The notes: generated from the sequence alone by a model not told the origin. 64,000 nt of DNA from Burkholderia cepacia (GCF_001039005.1 NZ_LDWR01000055.1:1-64000); one strand, 5' to 3'. Positions 1 through 8,929 are shown, counted from the first letter of the stretch. Numbers and translations are program-made.

Positions 1-1
1 C

Positions 2-1606
2 GTTGTGAAGTCCGATCAGCAGAATGGCACCGACAGCACGGCGGGTCTGTCGCGTGACTCGACGAGCGCGAATCAGACCGTACAAAACACTTTTAATTTG
101 CAGCAGGTTCAGAACGATCTGGCTTTCGCGCAGGCATTCGGCAAGGCAGCGACCTTCGCGGTTGCGGAAGCCGCGACGCAGCTTGAGAACAGCAGCCCGC
201 AAATGAAGGCACTGTTTGGTGAGGGCGGGGCGGGGCGGGATGTGCTGCACGCGGCGGTTGCTGCGATCGGCGCAGCGTTGTCCGGCGGTAACATCGGCGG
301 TGCGGTAGCTGGCTCGCTGACTGGTGATTTGTTGCAGTCGCTGGCGCAGCCGATCATTGATCAGGCAGTTAGTCAGTTGCCACTGGACGCACAGGCGGCG
401 GCGCGCAAGGCGTTGAATGAGATTGTGGCGACCGCAGGCGGTGCGGCGGGTGGCGCATTGGCTGGTGGCGGCTCGGGTACGCTTGCGGGTGCGGGGGCGG
501 CCGCGAACAATGAGCTTTACAATCGCCAACTGCACCAAAGCGAGGCCGAAAAGCTCCAGCAACTTCAGAAAAATCAGTCACCCCAGGAACAATATCGGCT
601 TGCTGCAGCGGAATGTGCGCTCGTGCATTGTGCAGACAATATCCCAGATAGTGATCCGAGCAAGGCCATACTGCAAAAGATGCAGAATGACGGGGCGCAG
701 TTTGCCTACGAGAAAGATGTTCTGACGAAGGCTGGTGCATTTGATGGATACAGCAAGTTGGATCGCCTGAACGATGCTTACGATCGAAATCAGGTTTCGA
801 ATCGCCTTATGGGGGCGGTGCAAGGTGTGACTGGCGTGGCGACTGGAACGGCCGCGGCATTAGGTGGTTGCTACACCCTGGTTGCTTGTATCGCGGGCGG
901 TGCTGTTGCGGGTATAAGCTTCGATTATGCGAAAGCGGGCTTTACTCAGGCCGTAAACGGTAATCCGACACCGACTTATGGTGAGCTGGCGCTGCAGAGT
1001 CTAGGGATGAGTCCGGGAGCGGCCGCGATGACGTACGCGGCATTGGGTCTCGGAGCAACGGTTGGTAGTGTGGCCGCAAATAATGCGGCGGTACAGGCAG
1101 CCGCGAAGGGGGTGCCTCAGTCGAGCGAGTCGGTGCAGGCCGGGATTAAGAATGATCTGGTGCAGCAGGTTGCTGATTTGCGGTCAACCTTGACGGGTAG
1201 CGCAAAAACGAGTGGAAACGTGGGTGTTGCGCAGATCAATATTCCGGGTATTCAGCCGACGATGGCAGCATCGAGTCAAATTTCTACTCCAACAGCAGAG
1301 CAACAAGCCTTGGGGTTCGTAGGAAAGGTGCCAGAGACGTTCCCTAGCTCTAACGTATGGACGTCAGGGAATGATCCAATTCTTCTTAATCGAAGTGCCG
1401 ATTCTGAGGCTAAGATACTGAATAACATTGCTGCTCAACTTGGAGATAATACGTCGGTTTCTGGGACTATTAATCTGCTTACGGAGCGTGCCCCGTGTAC
1501 AAGTTGTTCGAATGTGATTCAGCAATTCGAGAGTAAATATCCAAACATAAAAGTTAATGTGATGGATAATGGCGGTGTTATTAGGCCAACCAAAGCGGGT
1601 AAATGA
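2..1606 (+). CDS. bcpA: BcpA/CdiA C-terminal part with deaminase toxin tip (5' end outside window)
   Basis: This is the C-terminal end of a contact-dependent inhibition exoprotein; the frame is open at the left edge, so the gene starts outside the window. The GTG at 5 is not a credible start. Visible residues 80-167 (counted from 5) are Gly/Ala-rich pretoxin sequence ending in NNELYN (506-523), which matches the Nx(E/Q)LYN motif that delimits Burkholderia-type CdiA-CT toxins. About 360 residues follow. The extreme C terminus holds a deaminase-like signature: Ser-Glu (E468) in an alpha-helical segment, then a PCTSC zinc motif (C498, C501) after a beta strand. This resembles the BURPS668_1122-type toxin deaminases described in Burkholderia. 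The stop codon is directly followed by the immunity gene, and bcpO and bcpB follow, giving the bcpA-I-O-B order. The last ~400 bases are visibly AT-richer than the upstream part. The family call rests on motifs; the substrate is unknown. Confidence 0.88.
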   Translation, partial: VVKSDQQNGTDSTAGLSRDSTSANQTVQNTFNLQQVQNDLAFAQAFGKAATFAVAEAATQLENSSPQMKALFGEGGAGRDVLHAAVAAIGAALSGGNIGGAVAGSLTGDLLQSLAQPIIDQAVSQLPLDAQAAARKALNEIVATAGGAAGGALAGGGSGTLAGAGAAANNELYNRQLHQSEAEKLQQLQKNQSPQEQYRLAAAECALVHCADNIPDSDPSKAILQKMQNDGAQFAYEKDVLTKAGAFDGYSKLDRLNDAYDRNQVSNRLMGAVQGVTGVATGTAAALGGCYTLVACIAGGAVAGISFDYAKAGFTQAVNGNPTPTYGELALQSLGMSPGAAAMTYAALGLGATVGSVAANNAAVQAAAKGVPQSSESVQAGIKNDLVQQVADLRSTLTGSAKTSGNVGVAQINIPGIQPTMAASSQISTPTAEQQALGFVGKVPETFPSSNVWTSGNDPILLNRSADSEAKILNNIAAQLGDNTSVSGTINLLTERAPCTSCSNVIQQFESKYPNIKVNVMDNGGVIRPTKAGK

Positions 1607-1966
1607 ATGAGCTCAAGCAACGAAGATCGGGTGCCATACGAAACCATTAAGGCGTGGGCGTTGGATGCATATTTCAACTTCTGTAGAGACAACGCTCTTA
1701 TGGAAGGAGCTTCTCATAGGGAAGTGCTGGGGCACGTCGACCTAAATTTCGAAGGCGTGTATGAATCTCAGATCGAAAATCTAATGCTTTGTGTTGTTCA
1801 ATTGGTCCTGTCGGGTGGATGGTATCAGGACGCCGAGCGGAGTATGAGAAAGAAGATCGCCGACAAAATTTCGATAGAAGGGCTCGATAATCTCTTGCAA
1901 GGCGTACCGTCTGAAGAGGCTGAGTTGTTCAAGCACGATTTGAGAATTTTGAAATTCATTCAATGA
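1607..1966 (+). CDS. bcpI: CDI immunity protein (BcpI position)
   Basis: A 119-residue acidic, soluble protein without a signal peptide. Its ATG abuts the TGA of bcpA with no spacer, so translation is probably coupled. It lies between the toxin tip and bcpO, exactly where bcpI sits in Burkholderia bcpAIOB loci, so the inferred role is to bind and neutralise the cognate deaminase tip in the cytoplasm of sibling cells. I recognise no specific immunity family; the sequence looks mostly helical. Base composition is AT-richer than bcpB, as is usual for exchangeable toxin/immunity cassettes. The role comes from position only. Confidence 0.8.
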   Translation: MSSSNEDRVPYETIKAWALDAYFNFCRDNALMEGASHREVLGHVDLNFEGVYESQIENLMLCVVQLVLSGGWYQDAERSMRKKIADKISIEGLDNLLQGVPSEEAELFKHDLRILKFIQ

Positions 1967-1981
1967 TGGCATAGAGCCCGA

Positions 1982-2209
1982 ATGATGGCGAAATTGAGAC
2001 GAAGTTTTACGCTGGTATCGATTGCGGTAGCTATGGCGCTTGCGGCATGCGAAACCGTGCCGCCGGATGCGCCGCCGCGTCCGCCGCCAAAACCGGAAAT
2101 GTCACCCGTGCTCCCTTCTTGGTCGAGCACGACATGGGTTATGGGCTTTTGGAAATGGAGCGGCACGGAATGGGTTTGGATTCCGGGACATTTTGCTCCC
2201 AAGCCATAA
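1982..2209 (+). CDS. bcpO: BcpO-like small lipoprotein
   Basis: A 75-residue lipoprotein precursor: basic N terminus, hydrophobic stretch and a lipobox LAAC with Cys23, then a Pro-rich linker and a Trp-rich tail (WVMGFWKW...WVWIPGHF) of the YXWGXW-repeat kind. A short lipoprotein between bcpI and bcpB is the hallmark bcpO gene of Burkholderia CDI loci. In B. thailandensis it supports full CDI activity, though its mechanism is not settled. The start could be the first or second codon of the ATGATG at 1982. It lies 15 bases after bcpI and 24 before bcpB, so it is probably cotranscribed. Confidence 0.82.
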   Translation: MMAKLRRSFTLVSIAVAMALAACETVPPDAPPRPPPKPEMSPVLPSWSSTTWVMGFWKWSGTEWVWIPGHFAPKP

Positions 2210-2233
2210 AATCAAATCAACAACACCACACCT

Positions 2234-3994
2234 ATGACAATCCGTACCCCGGTCGTGCTGCTGTCGGCCGCATGGCTTATTCCGATGGCAGTATCGGCGC
2301 AACAGGCCCCGACACCCGCCGACCAAGCCGCCGCCGCACGCGCGAACGCCGAACAGGATCGGCAAGCACAGCAGCAACGAGAGGCACAACAGCGCGACGC
2401 GGCCGTGCGTGCGCCTTCCGTGCGTTCCGACGTGCCGAAGATCGAAGCCTATCCGGCGCTCCCCGCCGAAACGCCTTGCTTCCGTATCGACCGCTTCACG
2501 CTGGACGTGCCGTCCTCCTTGCCCGACGCGGCGAAGGCACAGGGTGCGTCAACGCTGCCGATGGACCGCTTTGCCTTCGCGCGTGAATGGCTGGACCACT
2601 ACGCTGGCCAATGCGTTGGCAAGCAAGGCGTCGACGTGCTGGTCAAAGGTGTGTCCCAGGCGATTCTGGCGCGCGGCTACGTCACGACGCGCGTGCTCGT
2701 GCCCGAGCAAGACCTGTCGACCGGCACACTGAAACTGTCGCTGATTCCCGGCACGATCCGGCATGTACGATTCGCCGATGAAAAGCTGCGCGGAACGTGG
2801 AAAACGGCATTCCCGACCGGCGATGGCGAAGTGCTGAATCTGCGCGACCTTGAGCAAGGTCTGGAGCAGATGAAGCGCGTCACGAGCCAGGATGTCTCGA
2901 TGCAAATCGTTCCGGGCGAGCTGCCCGGCGAAAGCGATGTGGTGCTCGACGTGAAGCGCGGCAAGCCGTGGACGGTCGTCGCATCGATCGACAACTCCGG
3001 CACGCGTGCCACCGGCAAGCTGCAGGGCAATCTGTCGGTCGGCATCGACAACCCGCTCGGCCTGAACGATATGTTCAACGTCGGGGTGAGCCAGGACCTC
3101 GAGTTTGGCGACAAGCGCCTCGGTTCGCACGGCTGGAACGGCTTCTATTCGATCCCGTGGGGCTACTGGACGGCCACGCTGTCCGCGTACTCGAATACCT
3201 ACTACCAGCAGATTGCGGCCGTGAATCAGACATTCGTCGCGAGCGGCAACTCGAAGACGGTCGATTTCAAGCTGGCCCGCGTACTCGCGCGCAGCCAGAA
3301 CGACGTATTGGGCGGGTATTTCCGGCTGTCGCGCCGGTTCGGGCAAAGCTTCATCGAAGACACCGAGATTCCGCAGCAGGGCCGTAACAACACGATCATC
3401 GAACTCGGTTTGACCGATCGTCATTACTTCCACAGCGCGCAGTTCGACGGCTCGCTCGCGTACCGTCAAGGCATAGGTGGGCTCGGTGCGCAGGACGATG
3501 TACCTACGGCAAATGCCGGTCAGACGTACCGCTTCAGAATGGCCGTGCTCGATGCGAACCTGTCGGTCCCGTTTGCGATCGGCAAGCAGCCGTTTCGCTA
3601 CGTCGGCACGTTTCACGGTCAATACACTGGAAACACGCTGTACTACATCGATGACATGACCATCGGCAGTCGCTACACGGTACGCGGCTTCGACGGCGAA
3701 ACGATGCTGGCGGCGGCGCGCGGTCTTTACTGGCGTAACGAACTGCAAATGCCGATTGGCCAGACGGGGCAGGCGGTGTACGCGGGGCTGGATTACGGCC
3801 GCGTATGGGGACCGCAGCCGGTTGTGCTGGTTGGTACGCAGTTGGCAGGCGCGGTCATTGGCGTGAAGGGTAGCGTCGGTACGCGCTTTGGTGCTTACGC
3901 ATACGACCTCTTTGCCGGCACGCCGGTCTACAAACCGTCAGGCTTCCCGACCGCGCGCATCACGGTTGGATTCCAGGTGACCGCGCAATTCTGA
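2234..3994 (+). CDS. bcpB: BcpB/CdiB two-partner secretion outer-membrane transporter
   Basis: A 586-residue Omp85-superfamily TpsB protein that exports BcpA across the outer membrane. A signal peptide (residues 1-22, cut near VSA-QQ) is followed by a Gln/Ala/Arg-rich linker (~25-60), POTRA regions (~80-245, with the typical ARGYVTTRV segment) and a C-terminal 16-strand-type beta barrel ending in a terminal Phe. The VRGF motif of loop L6 is present (TVRGFDGE, around 3680). Length is normal for ShlB/FhaC/HecB proteins. It is the last gene of the bcpAIOB operon and is followed by a candidate terminator. No strong Shine-Dalgarno is seen before the ATG. Confidence 0.93.
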   Translation: MTIRTPVVLLSAAWLIPMAVSAQQAPTPADQAAAARANAEQDRQAQQQREAQQRDAAVRAPSVRSDVPKIEAYPALPAETPCFRIDRFTLDVPSSLPDAAKAQGASTLPMDRFAFAREWLDHYAGQCVGKQGVDVLVKGVSQAILARGYVTTRVLVPEQDLSTGTLKLSLIPGTIRHVRFADEKLRGTWKTAFPTGDGEVLNLRDLEQGLEQMKRVTSQDVSMQIVPGELPGESDVVLDVKRGKPWTVVASIDNSGTRATGKLQGNLSVGIDNPLGLNDMFNVGVSQDLEFGDKRLGSHGWNGFYSIPWGYWTATLSAYSNTYYQQIAAVNQTFVASGNSKTVDFKLARVLARSQNDVLGGYFRLSRRFGQSFIEDTEIPQQGRNNTIIELGLTDRHYFHSAQFDGSLAYRQGIGGLGAQDDVPTANAGQTYRFRMAVLDANLSVPFAIGKQPFRYVGTFHGQYTGNTLYYIDDMTIGSRYTVRGFDGETMLAAARGLYWRNELQMPIGQTGQAVYAGLDYGRVWGPQPVVLVGTQLAGAVIGVKGSVGTRFGAYAYDLFAGTPVYKPSGFPTARITVGFQVTAQF

Positions 3995-4025
3995 GGCTGG
4001 TCCGTGTCTGACGCTTTCCAGGCCC

Positions 4026-4062
4026 AGACACTTGGCGCGGCGGTGTTCGTCGCCGTGTCTTT
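4026..4062 (+). terminator. Candidate terminator after bcpB
   Basis: An AGACAC...GTGTCT stem (4026-4031/4055-4060) with an inner GGCG/CGCC pairing is followed by only a short T run, 30 bases after the bcpB stop. The internal two-base bulge and weak T tract make it a moderate candidate. Confidence 0.4.
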
Positions 4063-4153
4063 ATATTCGTGAATCACACCGGGCGATGGGGCCACGTCGA
4101 TCAGGTGGGGTGATGTTGTTTGTTAGGTGTATTTAACAATTAGAGGAAAAATC

Positions 4154-4750
4154 ATGAACAAGCGGCTTATTCTGGCGAGCGTGATGGGGTCGGCGTTTTT
4201 TCTGTCGGCGTGCGGTGGTGGCGATGGTGGCGGCGGAAGCACGGCGACGAACAACAATGCGGCGGGTTCCACCTCGCCAACCACGTCAGGCACATCGACG
4301 TCGGATGCCGCGTTCTCCTGTCCGTCCGACTACAAAAAGCTGACGCTCACGAATAGCAACATCGTCGCGAACGTGAACATGAATTTGACCACCGACGACG
4401 GTATCGCGACGCTGACGATCAAGACACCGTCAAATGGCATCACTGGCGATTTCACCGTATGCCTCGGCAAGCCCAATCCGGTGCCCGCAGGCGTGACGGC
4501 CGACTACGTCTATGAGGTGAAGTCCTCGGGTGACCTCCGGTCGATGGCCTATTCAACGCTGACGCTGAATTTCACGACGAATGTCAAACCGACGAAGAAC
4601 CCGCCGGTTATCGAATACGCGAACGTGTCGGGCGGTACTGTGACCTACCAGTCGGTGCTTCAAGGTTCATCAGTTTCGGTCGCACCGAATTACAGCCTGT
4701 CGGCAAACGCACAGGTCGCAGGTCTGTATGTTGTGCGCCTGACGCAGTAA
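4154..4750 (+). CDS. Hypothetical lipoprotein
   Basis: A 198-residue precursor starting at the ATG at 4154, chosen because TAGAGGA precedes it by a good spacing and the signal peptide begins there; the open frame extends upstream to 4127. The lipobox is LSAC (Cys20), followed by a Gly-rich and then Ser/Thr/Asn-rich linker to about residue 50. The mature part looks beta-rich, with two Cys that could pair. I do not recognise the family. It stands alone between the bcp operon and a convergent alginate-lyase gene, and shares a bidirectional hairpin with it. Confidence 0.75.
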   Translation: MNKRLILASVMGSAFFLSACGGGDGGGGSTATNNNAAGSTSPTTSGTSTSDAAFSCPSDYKKLTLTNSNIVANVNMNLTTDDGIATLTIKTPSNGITGDFTVCLGKPNPVPAGVTADYVYEVKSSGDLRSMAYSTLTLNFTTNVKPTKNPPVIEYANVSGGTVTYQSVLQGSSVSVAPNYSLSANAQVAGLYVVRLTQ

Positions 4751-4785
4751 AAGGTGATCGTCTGGGCGCGGCATTCGCGCCGCAA

Positions 4786-4820
4786 CACCGGACCGGCGCG
4801 CAACGCGTGCCGGTCCGGTG
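4786..4820. terminator. Bidirectional hairpin between convergent lipoprotein genes
   Basis: A perfect 12-bp inverted repeat CACCGGACCGGC (4786-4797) / GCCGGTCCGGTG (4809-4820) with an 11-base loop sits between the stop codons of the convergent genes at 4750 and 4841. No T tract follows on either strand, so termination may be only partly intrinsic. Confidence 0.6.
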
Positions 4821-4840
4821 CCATCAGATGCAACGCGCGC

Positions 4841-5635
4841 TCAGCTATGCGTCAGCGTCAGCGCATAGAACTTCACGACGGTGCCGGGCGTCGTCAGCGG
4901 CGTACCTGACACCGCCGTCTGATCATAGTCGCCGGCCTTGAAGTAGAAGCTCTCGCCGTCGAAGCTCGAATCCATCGTGAAGGTCTTGGTCGTGCCGTTC
5001 GCGGTGACGGTGATCGTCGTGCCGCTCAGGCTCAGCGCATAGCTGAACTTCGTGCCGACGCCGACCGTCGTGATCGCCGTGGTCTTCGCCGAGCCGCCCT
5101 GGTTGGTGTTTTCGAGCAGCAGTTGCACGACACCGCCGGACGTGACCTGCAACTCGCACAGCGGCTTGCTCGGGCCGCTACCCTGGAAGATCTGGCCGAT
5201 CGTCGTGTGATCGGGCACCTGCGTGACGGCCACCGTCGCATTCAGCCGGTTGGTGCCGGACGTCGGCCAGATCGCGTTCTCGCGCAGCTCCGTGCGCGGA
5301 TGCAGCGAGCCGGACGTCGTCCAGCCCTGCGTCGGGTCCATCATCACCATCGAGCCGTCGCTCGCGTCCGTGTAGAAATACGTCGGGTTCACGTAGCCGC
5401 CCGCGAGCGACGAACCGCTCACCGTGTCGACCTTGCCGGACGAGCCGGTCGGCAACTGCAGCGTGAACGGCGCGAGGTTGAAGTTCGAGCCGGGCGGGTT
5501 CGACGGGCTGAGCGCCATCGTCGTGGCTTGCTGGCGGGCGACGGCGGCCGGGCTGGCCGGGTCGTCACCGCCGCAGGCGGACAGGCACGCAACGGACAGA
5601 ACGGCGACGACGCACGGGATGATCCTGTTCTTCAT
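4841..5635 (-). CDS. Polysaccharide lyase family 7 (alginate lyase) lipoprotein
   Basis: A 264-residue protein starting at the ATG complementary to 5633-5635; the longer open frame to 5923 lacks a plausible start. It has a lipoprotein signal with lipobox LSAC (Cys21). The mature part has PL7 alginate-lyase hallmarks: an early FTLQLP strand, a YFYTDASDGSMVMM segment, the catalytic-cleft RTELRE motif (~residue 126), a QIFQG strand at the position of the usual QIH, and a C-terminal YFKAGDYDQ (YFKAGxYxQ) motif. The family cleaves beta-1,4 uronate linkages by beta-elimination. The QIH histidine, usually involved in catalysis, appears to be replaced by Phe here, so substrate or activity may differ. 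It is expected to be anchored in the outer membrane. Confidence 0.85.
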   Translation of the reverse strand: MKNRIIPCVVAVLSVACLSACGGDDPASPAAVARQQATTMALSPSNPPGSNFNLAPFTLQLPTGSSGKVDTVSGSSLAGGYVNPTYFYTDASDGSMVMMDPTQGWTTSGSLHPRTELRENAIWPTSGTNRLNATVAVTQVPDHTTIGQIFQGSGPSKPLCELQVTSGGVVQLLLENTNQGGSAKTTAITTVGVGTKFSYALSLSGTTITVTANGTTKTFTMDSSFDGESFYFKAGDYDQTAVSGTPLTTPGTVVKFYALTLTHS

Positions 5636-5984
5636 GGTGTTTTTTTGATGGTCCGTGGCTGGGTGCCACGTTGTGGATAACGTTTTCCTTTTATGGCGCA
5701 CGATCGCCGAAGAGGAGATCGGTTGCCTGTAGAAAGCACTCCAAAATACAGAAAGCGGGTGTGGCTCGACGGCTGGAACGATGAAGTGGAAAATTGCGTG
5801 AAATTCCGGAATCGCTGAGGCTTGTAATCGGCTTTCCCTGACGCCGCTCAAGCGGAGCGAGGACGATGCTAACAAGAAGCATCGGAGGAGTAAACGTTTT
5901 CCTATGTTGGTCGATGAAGTCACTTGTCACCGACTGCTGCGAGTGATCCGCGTGCCGGCTGAAGGGCGCGGGCAGGTGTGCCGG
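5636..5984. other. Intergenic, no gene seen
   Basis: About 350 bases upstream of the alginate-lyase gene and downstream of the kinase-like gene, both on the minus strand. The first 200 bases are AT-richer and probably hold the lyase promoter. No coding sequence or clear operator was recognised. Confidence 0.5.
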
Positions 5985-6500
5985 TTACGACTCCGTCGCC
6001 GCGACCTGCTGCGCGATACGCGCCGCACATGCGTCGGGTGTCGCATCGGACGTATCGAGCACCATCTGGCTGAACGGTCGCGACGCATAACCTTCGCGAT
6101 ACATCTCGGCGATCCGGCTCCGCTCCCAGTCCGTCAGCGCGCGCGAGCCACGATTCGACGACGCGATCGCTTCAGGCGGGGCGAGCGTCACGACGAACAG
6201 CCGCGCATCGCGTGCATCGCAGGCGGCGCGCAGTCGTTCGCATTCCGCTTCGCCGATCGGATAGGCGATGACCAGATGACGCTCACGTGCGTTCGTGATC
6301 TGCATGACGAGACGTTCGAGCGCGATTGCCCACTGCACGTCGAACGGCGCATCGTCGGGCGCGGCGTGATCGTCGCCGTCGATGAAGCGCGCGTCGGGCA
6401 GCGCGCGTGCGAGCGCGAGACCGATCGTCGTCTTGCCGCTGTTGATCGGGCCGTTCAGGTGGATGACGGTGAGAGGTGGCAGGACGATGTGGGGAGACAT
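5985..6500 (-). CDS. P-loop kinase-like protein (shikimate-kinase/AAA-type fold)
   Basis: A 171-residue cytoplasmic protein with a Walker A motif NGPINSGKTT near residues 15-24 and an aspartate-rich DGDDH segment after the first helix-strand unit, as in small-molecule kinases of the shikimate/gluconate kinase and zeta-like group. The ATG at 6500 is preferred over a GTG four codons upstream. Its substrate cannot be read from sequence. It stands alone, transcribed away from the second TPS locus. Confidence 0.7.
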   Translation of the reverse strand: MSPHIVLPPLTVIHLNGPINSGKTTIGLALARALPDARFIDGDDHAAPDDAPFDVQWAIALERLVMQITNARERHLVIAYPIGEAECERLRAACDARDARLFVVTLAPPEAIASSNRGSRALTDWERSRIAEMYREGYASRPFSQMVLDTSDATPDACAARIAQQVAATES

Positions 6501-6612
6501 GGGGTGTTGCACGGGTACTCGTGATTGTCGTGGCGGGCGGTGGCGCCGACCCGGCGCGACCGCGTGAAATTCATTCGTAATATTGTGTTTGTGAATTTGA
6601 AATAAAAATTAA

Positions 6613-6629
6613 TTAGGGATATACCCTAA
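6613..6629. promoter_or_regulatory. Perfect palindrome TTAGGG-N5-CCCTAA upstream of the second TPS operon
   Basis: TTAGGGATATACCCTAA is a perfect inverted repeat in a markedly AT-rich stretch (about 6565-6635), the only such stretch between the divergent genes at 6500 and 6765. Its position fits an operator or promoter-overlapping site for the TPS operon, but the binding factor is unknown. Confidence 0.5.
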
Positions 6630-6764
6630 AGAAAGGTGGTGTGCGTGCCGTTAGTCCGCCTCGGTAACTCACAAAAGCATTACGGAAGAACTACATCCGT
6701 ACAACCACACGACCAGATTAACCGAGGGGCGCGCGGCCGGCGAAGCCGTGCGTGTGATTCAAAG

Positions 6765-8921
6765 ATGGGACGCATCGATTTGTTTCGGTGCGCAGGCATC
6801 GGGGGCCTGCGCACGATCTTCCTTTGCCTGGCGACGGCAGGGGGGCTGCCGCATTGCGCAGTCGCCGCGGGGATCGTTCCGGACGGCGGTACGCCGACAA
6901 GCGTGTCGGCGGGACCGAACGGCCGGCAGTTCGTGAACCTCGCGCCGGCGGTCGCCGGCGTCTCCAGCAACACCTACTCGTCGTTCAACGTGACGACCGC
7001 CGGTGCGACGCTGAACAACGTCGGCATCAACGCACGCACGATCGTCAACCAGGTGACGAGCACGAACCGCAGCCTGATCGAAGGCGAGATCGCCGTGGCC
7101 GGGCCGCGCGCGAACGTAGTGCTGGCGAACCCGAACGGCATCACGATCAACGGCGGATCGTTCGTCAATACGGGGCATGTCGCCCTTGCCACCGGCAATG
7201 TGAGTTTCAACGACCTGCAGATCGCACCGGGCGTGATCCAGCGCAACATCGTGATCGATACGTCGACCGGAACGATCGTCGTCGGCCCGGGCGGTCTGGC
7301 CGGCGCACTGATCGGCCTGGACATGATCGCGAAGACGATTCGCGTCGACGGACCGATCGACAATACATTCTCGTCGGCGACCGCCGGTGTGCGCCTGCTG
7401 GCCGGCCGCAGCCGAGTTGAACTGAACACGGGGCTGTCGCCGACCGATAACGCCAACGACTGGCTGGCGCGCAGCGCGACGACGGATCCCGATACTGCGT
7501 CGTCCTACGCGATCGATATCACCGCTGCCGGCAGCCTGACCAGCGGCCGCGTGCAGTTGATCGTGACCGACCGCGGGCCCGGCGTGCGCAGCGCCGGCCC
7601 GATGAATGCGTCGCTGGGCGATTTCACGCTGACGTCTAACGGGAACGTCGAGTTTTCGCACACGAAGCTCGGCGTCGCGGAGGATTTCGCCGTGACGGCG
7701 CAGGGCAGCGTGACGTTGACGGACACGGAGGTGAAGGTCAACGGCGGTCGCGCCGGCCTCTCCGCGACGGACGCCATTGCGTTCACCGGCAGCAGCCTGC
7801 TGGCATCGGGCGGCATCAAGCTGAATGGCGCGAGCATCGCACTGCGGCCCGACGACGCGATGGCCGGCTCGACGGTGGCGTCGTCGCAGAGCGGCGTGGT
7901 GCTGAAGAGCGGCGCAGACATCGTGAACGTCGGTTCACTCGTGCAGGGGCAGGTCGCGATCGACGCGGATGCCGACTCGGCAGGCGCGGTGACGCTGAAC
8001 GCGGCCGGCCGCATCCTGAACCAGTCGCAGCCGCAGACGCGGATCGGCATCCTGTTTGGCGTGAAGGGCGACGTATCGCTGACCGCGGGGGCGGACATCG
8101 TCAACCAGAACGCGCGGATCCTGTCGAACCGGAACATCTCGATCGCGGCCGGCGGCGATCTGGAGAACGTCGTCGATCACAGTACGGGCGTGCAAAACGG
8201 CGCGGTGATCGGGTTTGCCGAGCAAGGCAGCCGATTCCTGTTCTTCCGGCATCGCAGCGACGGCTTCACGGTCGACTACGGCGCGCTCGCGGACGCCTCC
8301 AAGCTTGCGTACATCACCGCCGACGAAGGCAATGTGTCCGTGCGTGCCGCGAACGTCAGGAACATCGGCGGATCGATTCTTTCGAACGGCGGTGCGATCG
8401 GCATCGCCGCGCGCGACAGCCTGCTGACACAGGCGATCTTCACGGGCCAGGCATCGCTCCGGCGTACGTGCTTCGTCTTCTGCCGCTCGAGCGCATCGTC
8501 GAGCGTGCAGGCTTTCGGCGGCGCGATCGAGGCCGGCACCGACATCCTGTTGAAGGCCGGCACGCAGATTACCAATACGGGCGGTACGGTGCGCGCGCTA
8601 GGCGGGTTGACGCTCGATGCGCCCAAGACACTCGCGCAGGGCGTGGAGGGCTATGCCGTGATCAACCGCGATCACGATTTGAAGGGATGGTTCGGCAATC
8701 GCTGGGCGGCCATCTATCGGAGCGATACCGGCGGCCTGTTCAGCGGCGGAACCGGCAAGGTGCGCCTGACGGGCGAGGCGGATATCGAGGGCGGCGCGTA
8801 CCGTGCGCCCGAAGGCGTGCTGGCGGCCGGCGGCGTGGTGACGATTCGGCCGCCGCATCGGGATCTCGTGACGATCGGCAACCGCAATCATCTGGGCCTC
8901 GTGTCGTGGTTCGGTCTGTGA
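6765..8921 (+). CDS. Small two-partner secretion exoprotein (TpsA/FHA-type)
   Basis: Encodes about 718 residues from the ATG at 6765, chosen because a clean signal peptide follows (hydrophobic core about residues 14-28, cut near AVA-AG). A GTG at 6636 in the same frame would add a 43-residue extension. The N-terminal TPS secretion domain follows, with the NPNG motif (VLANPNGIT, around 7126) and the NQVTS segment of haemagglutination-activity domains. The rest is beta-helical with repeated (N/S)G-rich strands. It ends without pretoxin, DUF637 or toxin module, so it is much shorter than a CdiA. The tpsB gene starts 8 bases downstream. It could be a separate adhesin or an accessory substrate of the same transporter. 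Confidence 0.87.
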   Translation: MGRIDLFRCAGIGGLRTIFLCLATAGGLPHCAVAAGIVPDGGTPTSVSAGPNGRQFVNLAPAVAGVSSNTYSSFNVTTAGATLNNVGINARTIVNQVTSTNRSLIEGEIAVAGPRANVVLANPNGITINGGSFVNTGHVALATGNVSFNDLQIAPGVIQRNIVIDTSTGTIVVGPGGLAGALIGLDMIAKTIRVDGPIDNTFSSATAGVRLLAGRSRVELNTGLSPTDNANDWLARSATTDPDTASSYAIDITAAGSLTSGRVQLIVTDRGPGVRSAGPMNASLGDFTLTSNGNVEFSHTKLGVAEDFAVTAQGSVTLTDTEVKVNGGRAGLSATDAIAFTGSSLLASGGIKLNGASIALRPDDAMAGSTVASSQSGVVLKSGADIVNVGSLVQGQVAIDADADSAGAVTLNAAGRILNQSQPQTRIGILFGVKGDVSLTAGADIVNQNARILSNRNISIAAGGDLENVVDHSTGVQNGAVIGFAEQGSRFLFFRHRSDGFTVDYGALADASKLAYITADEGNVSVRAANVRNIGGSILSNGGAIGIAARDSLLTQAIFTGQASLRRTCFVFCRSSASSSVQAFGGAIEAGTDILLKAGTQITNTGGTVRALGGLTLDAPKTLAQGVEGYAVINRDHDLKGWFGNRWAAIYRSDTGGLFSGGTGKVRLTGEADIEGGAYRAPEGVLAAGGVVTIRPPHRDLVTIGNRNHLGLVSWFGL

Positions 8922-8929
8922 GGGGCGGC

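Noticed and set aside
5904..6524. A 206-codon plus-strand frame opposite the P-loop kinase-like gene
   Set aside because: Arg-rich shadow without motifs; the minus strand has a Walker A and a coherent fold.
8468..8929. 5' extension of the second tpsB frame
   Set aside because: It overlaps the end of the small tpsA in another frame and lacks a signal peptide; the ATG at 8930 begins a proper one.
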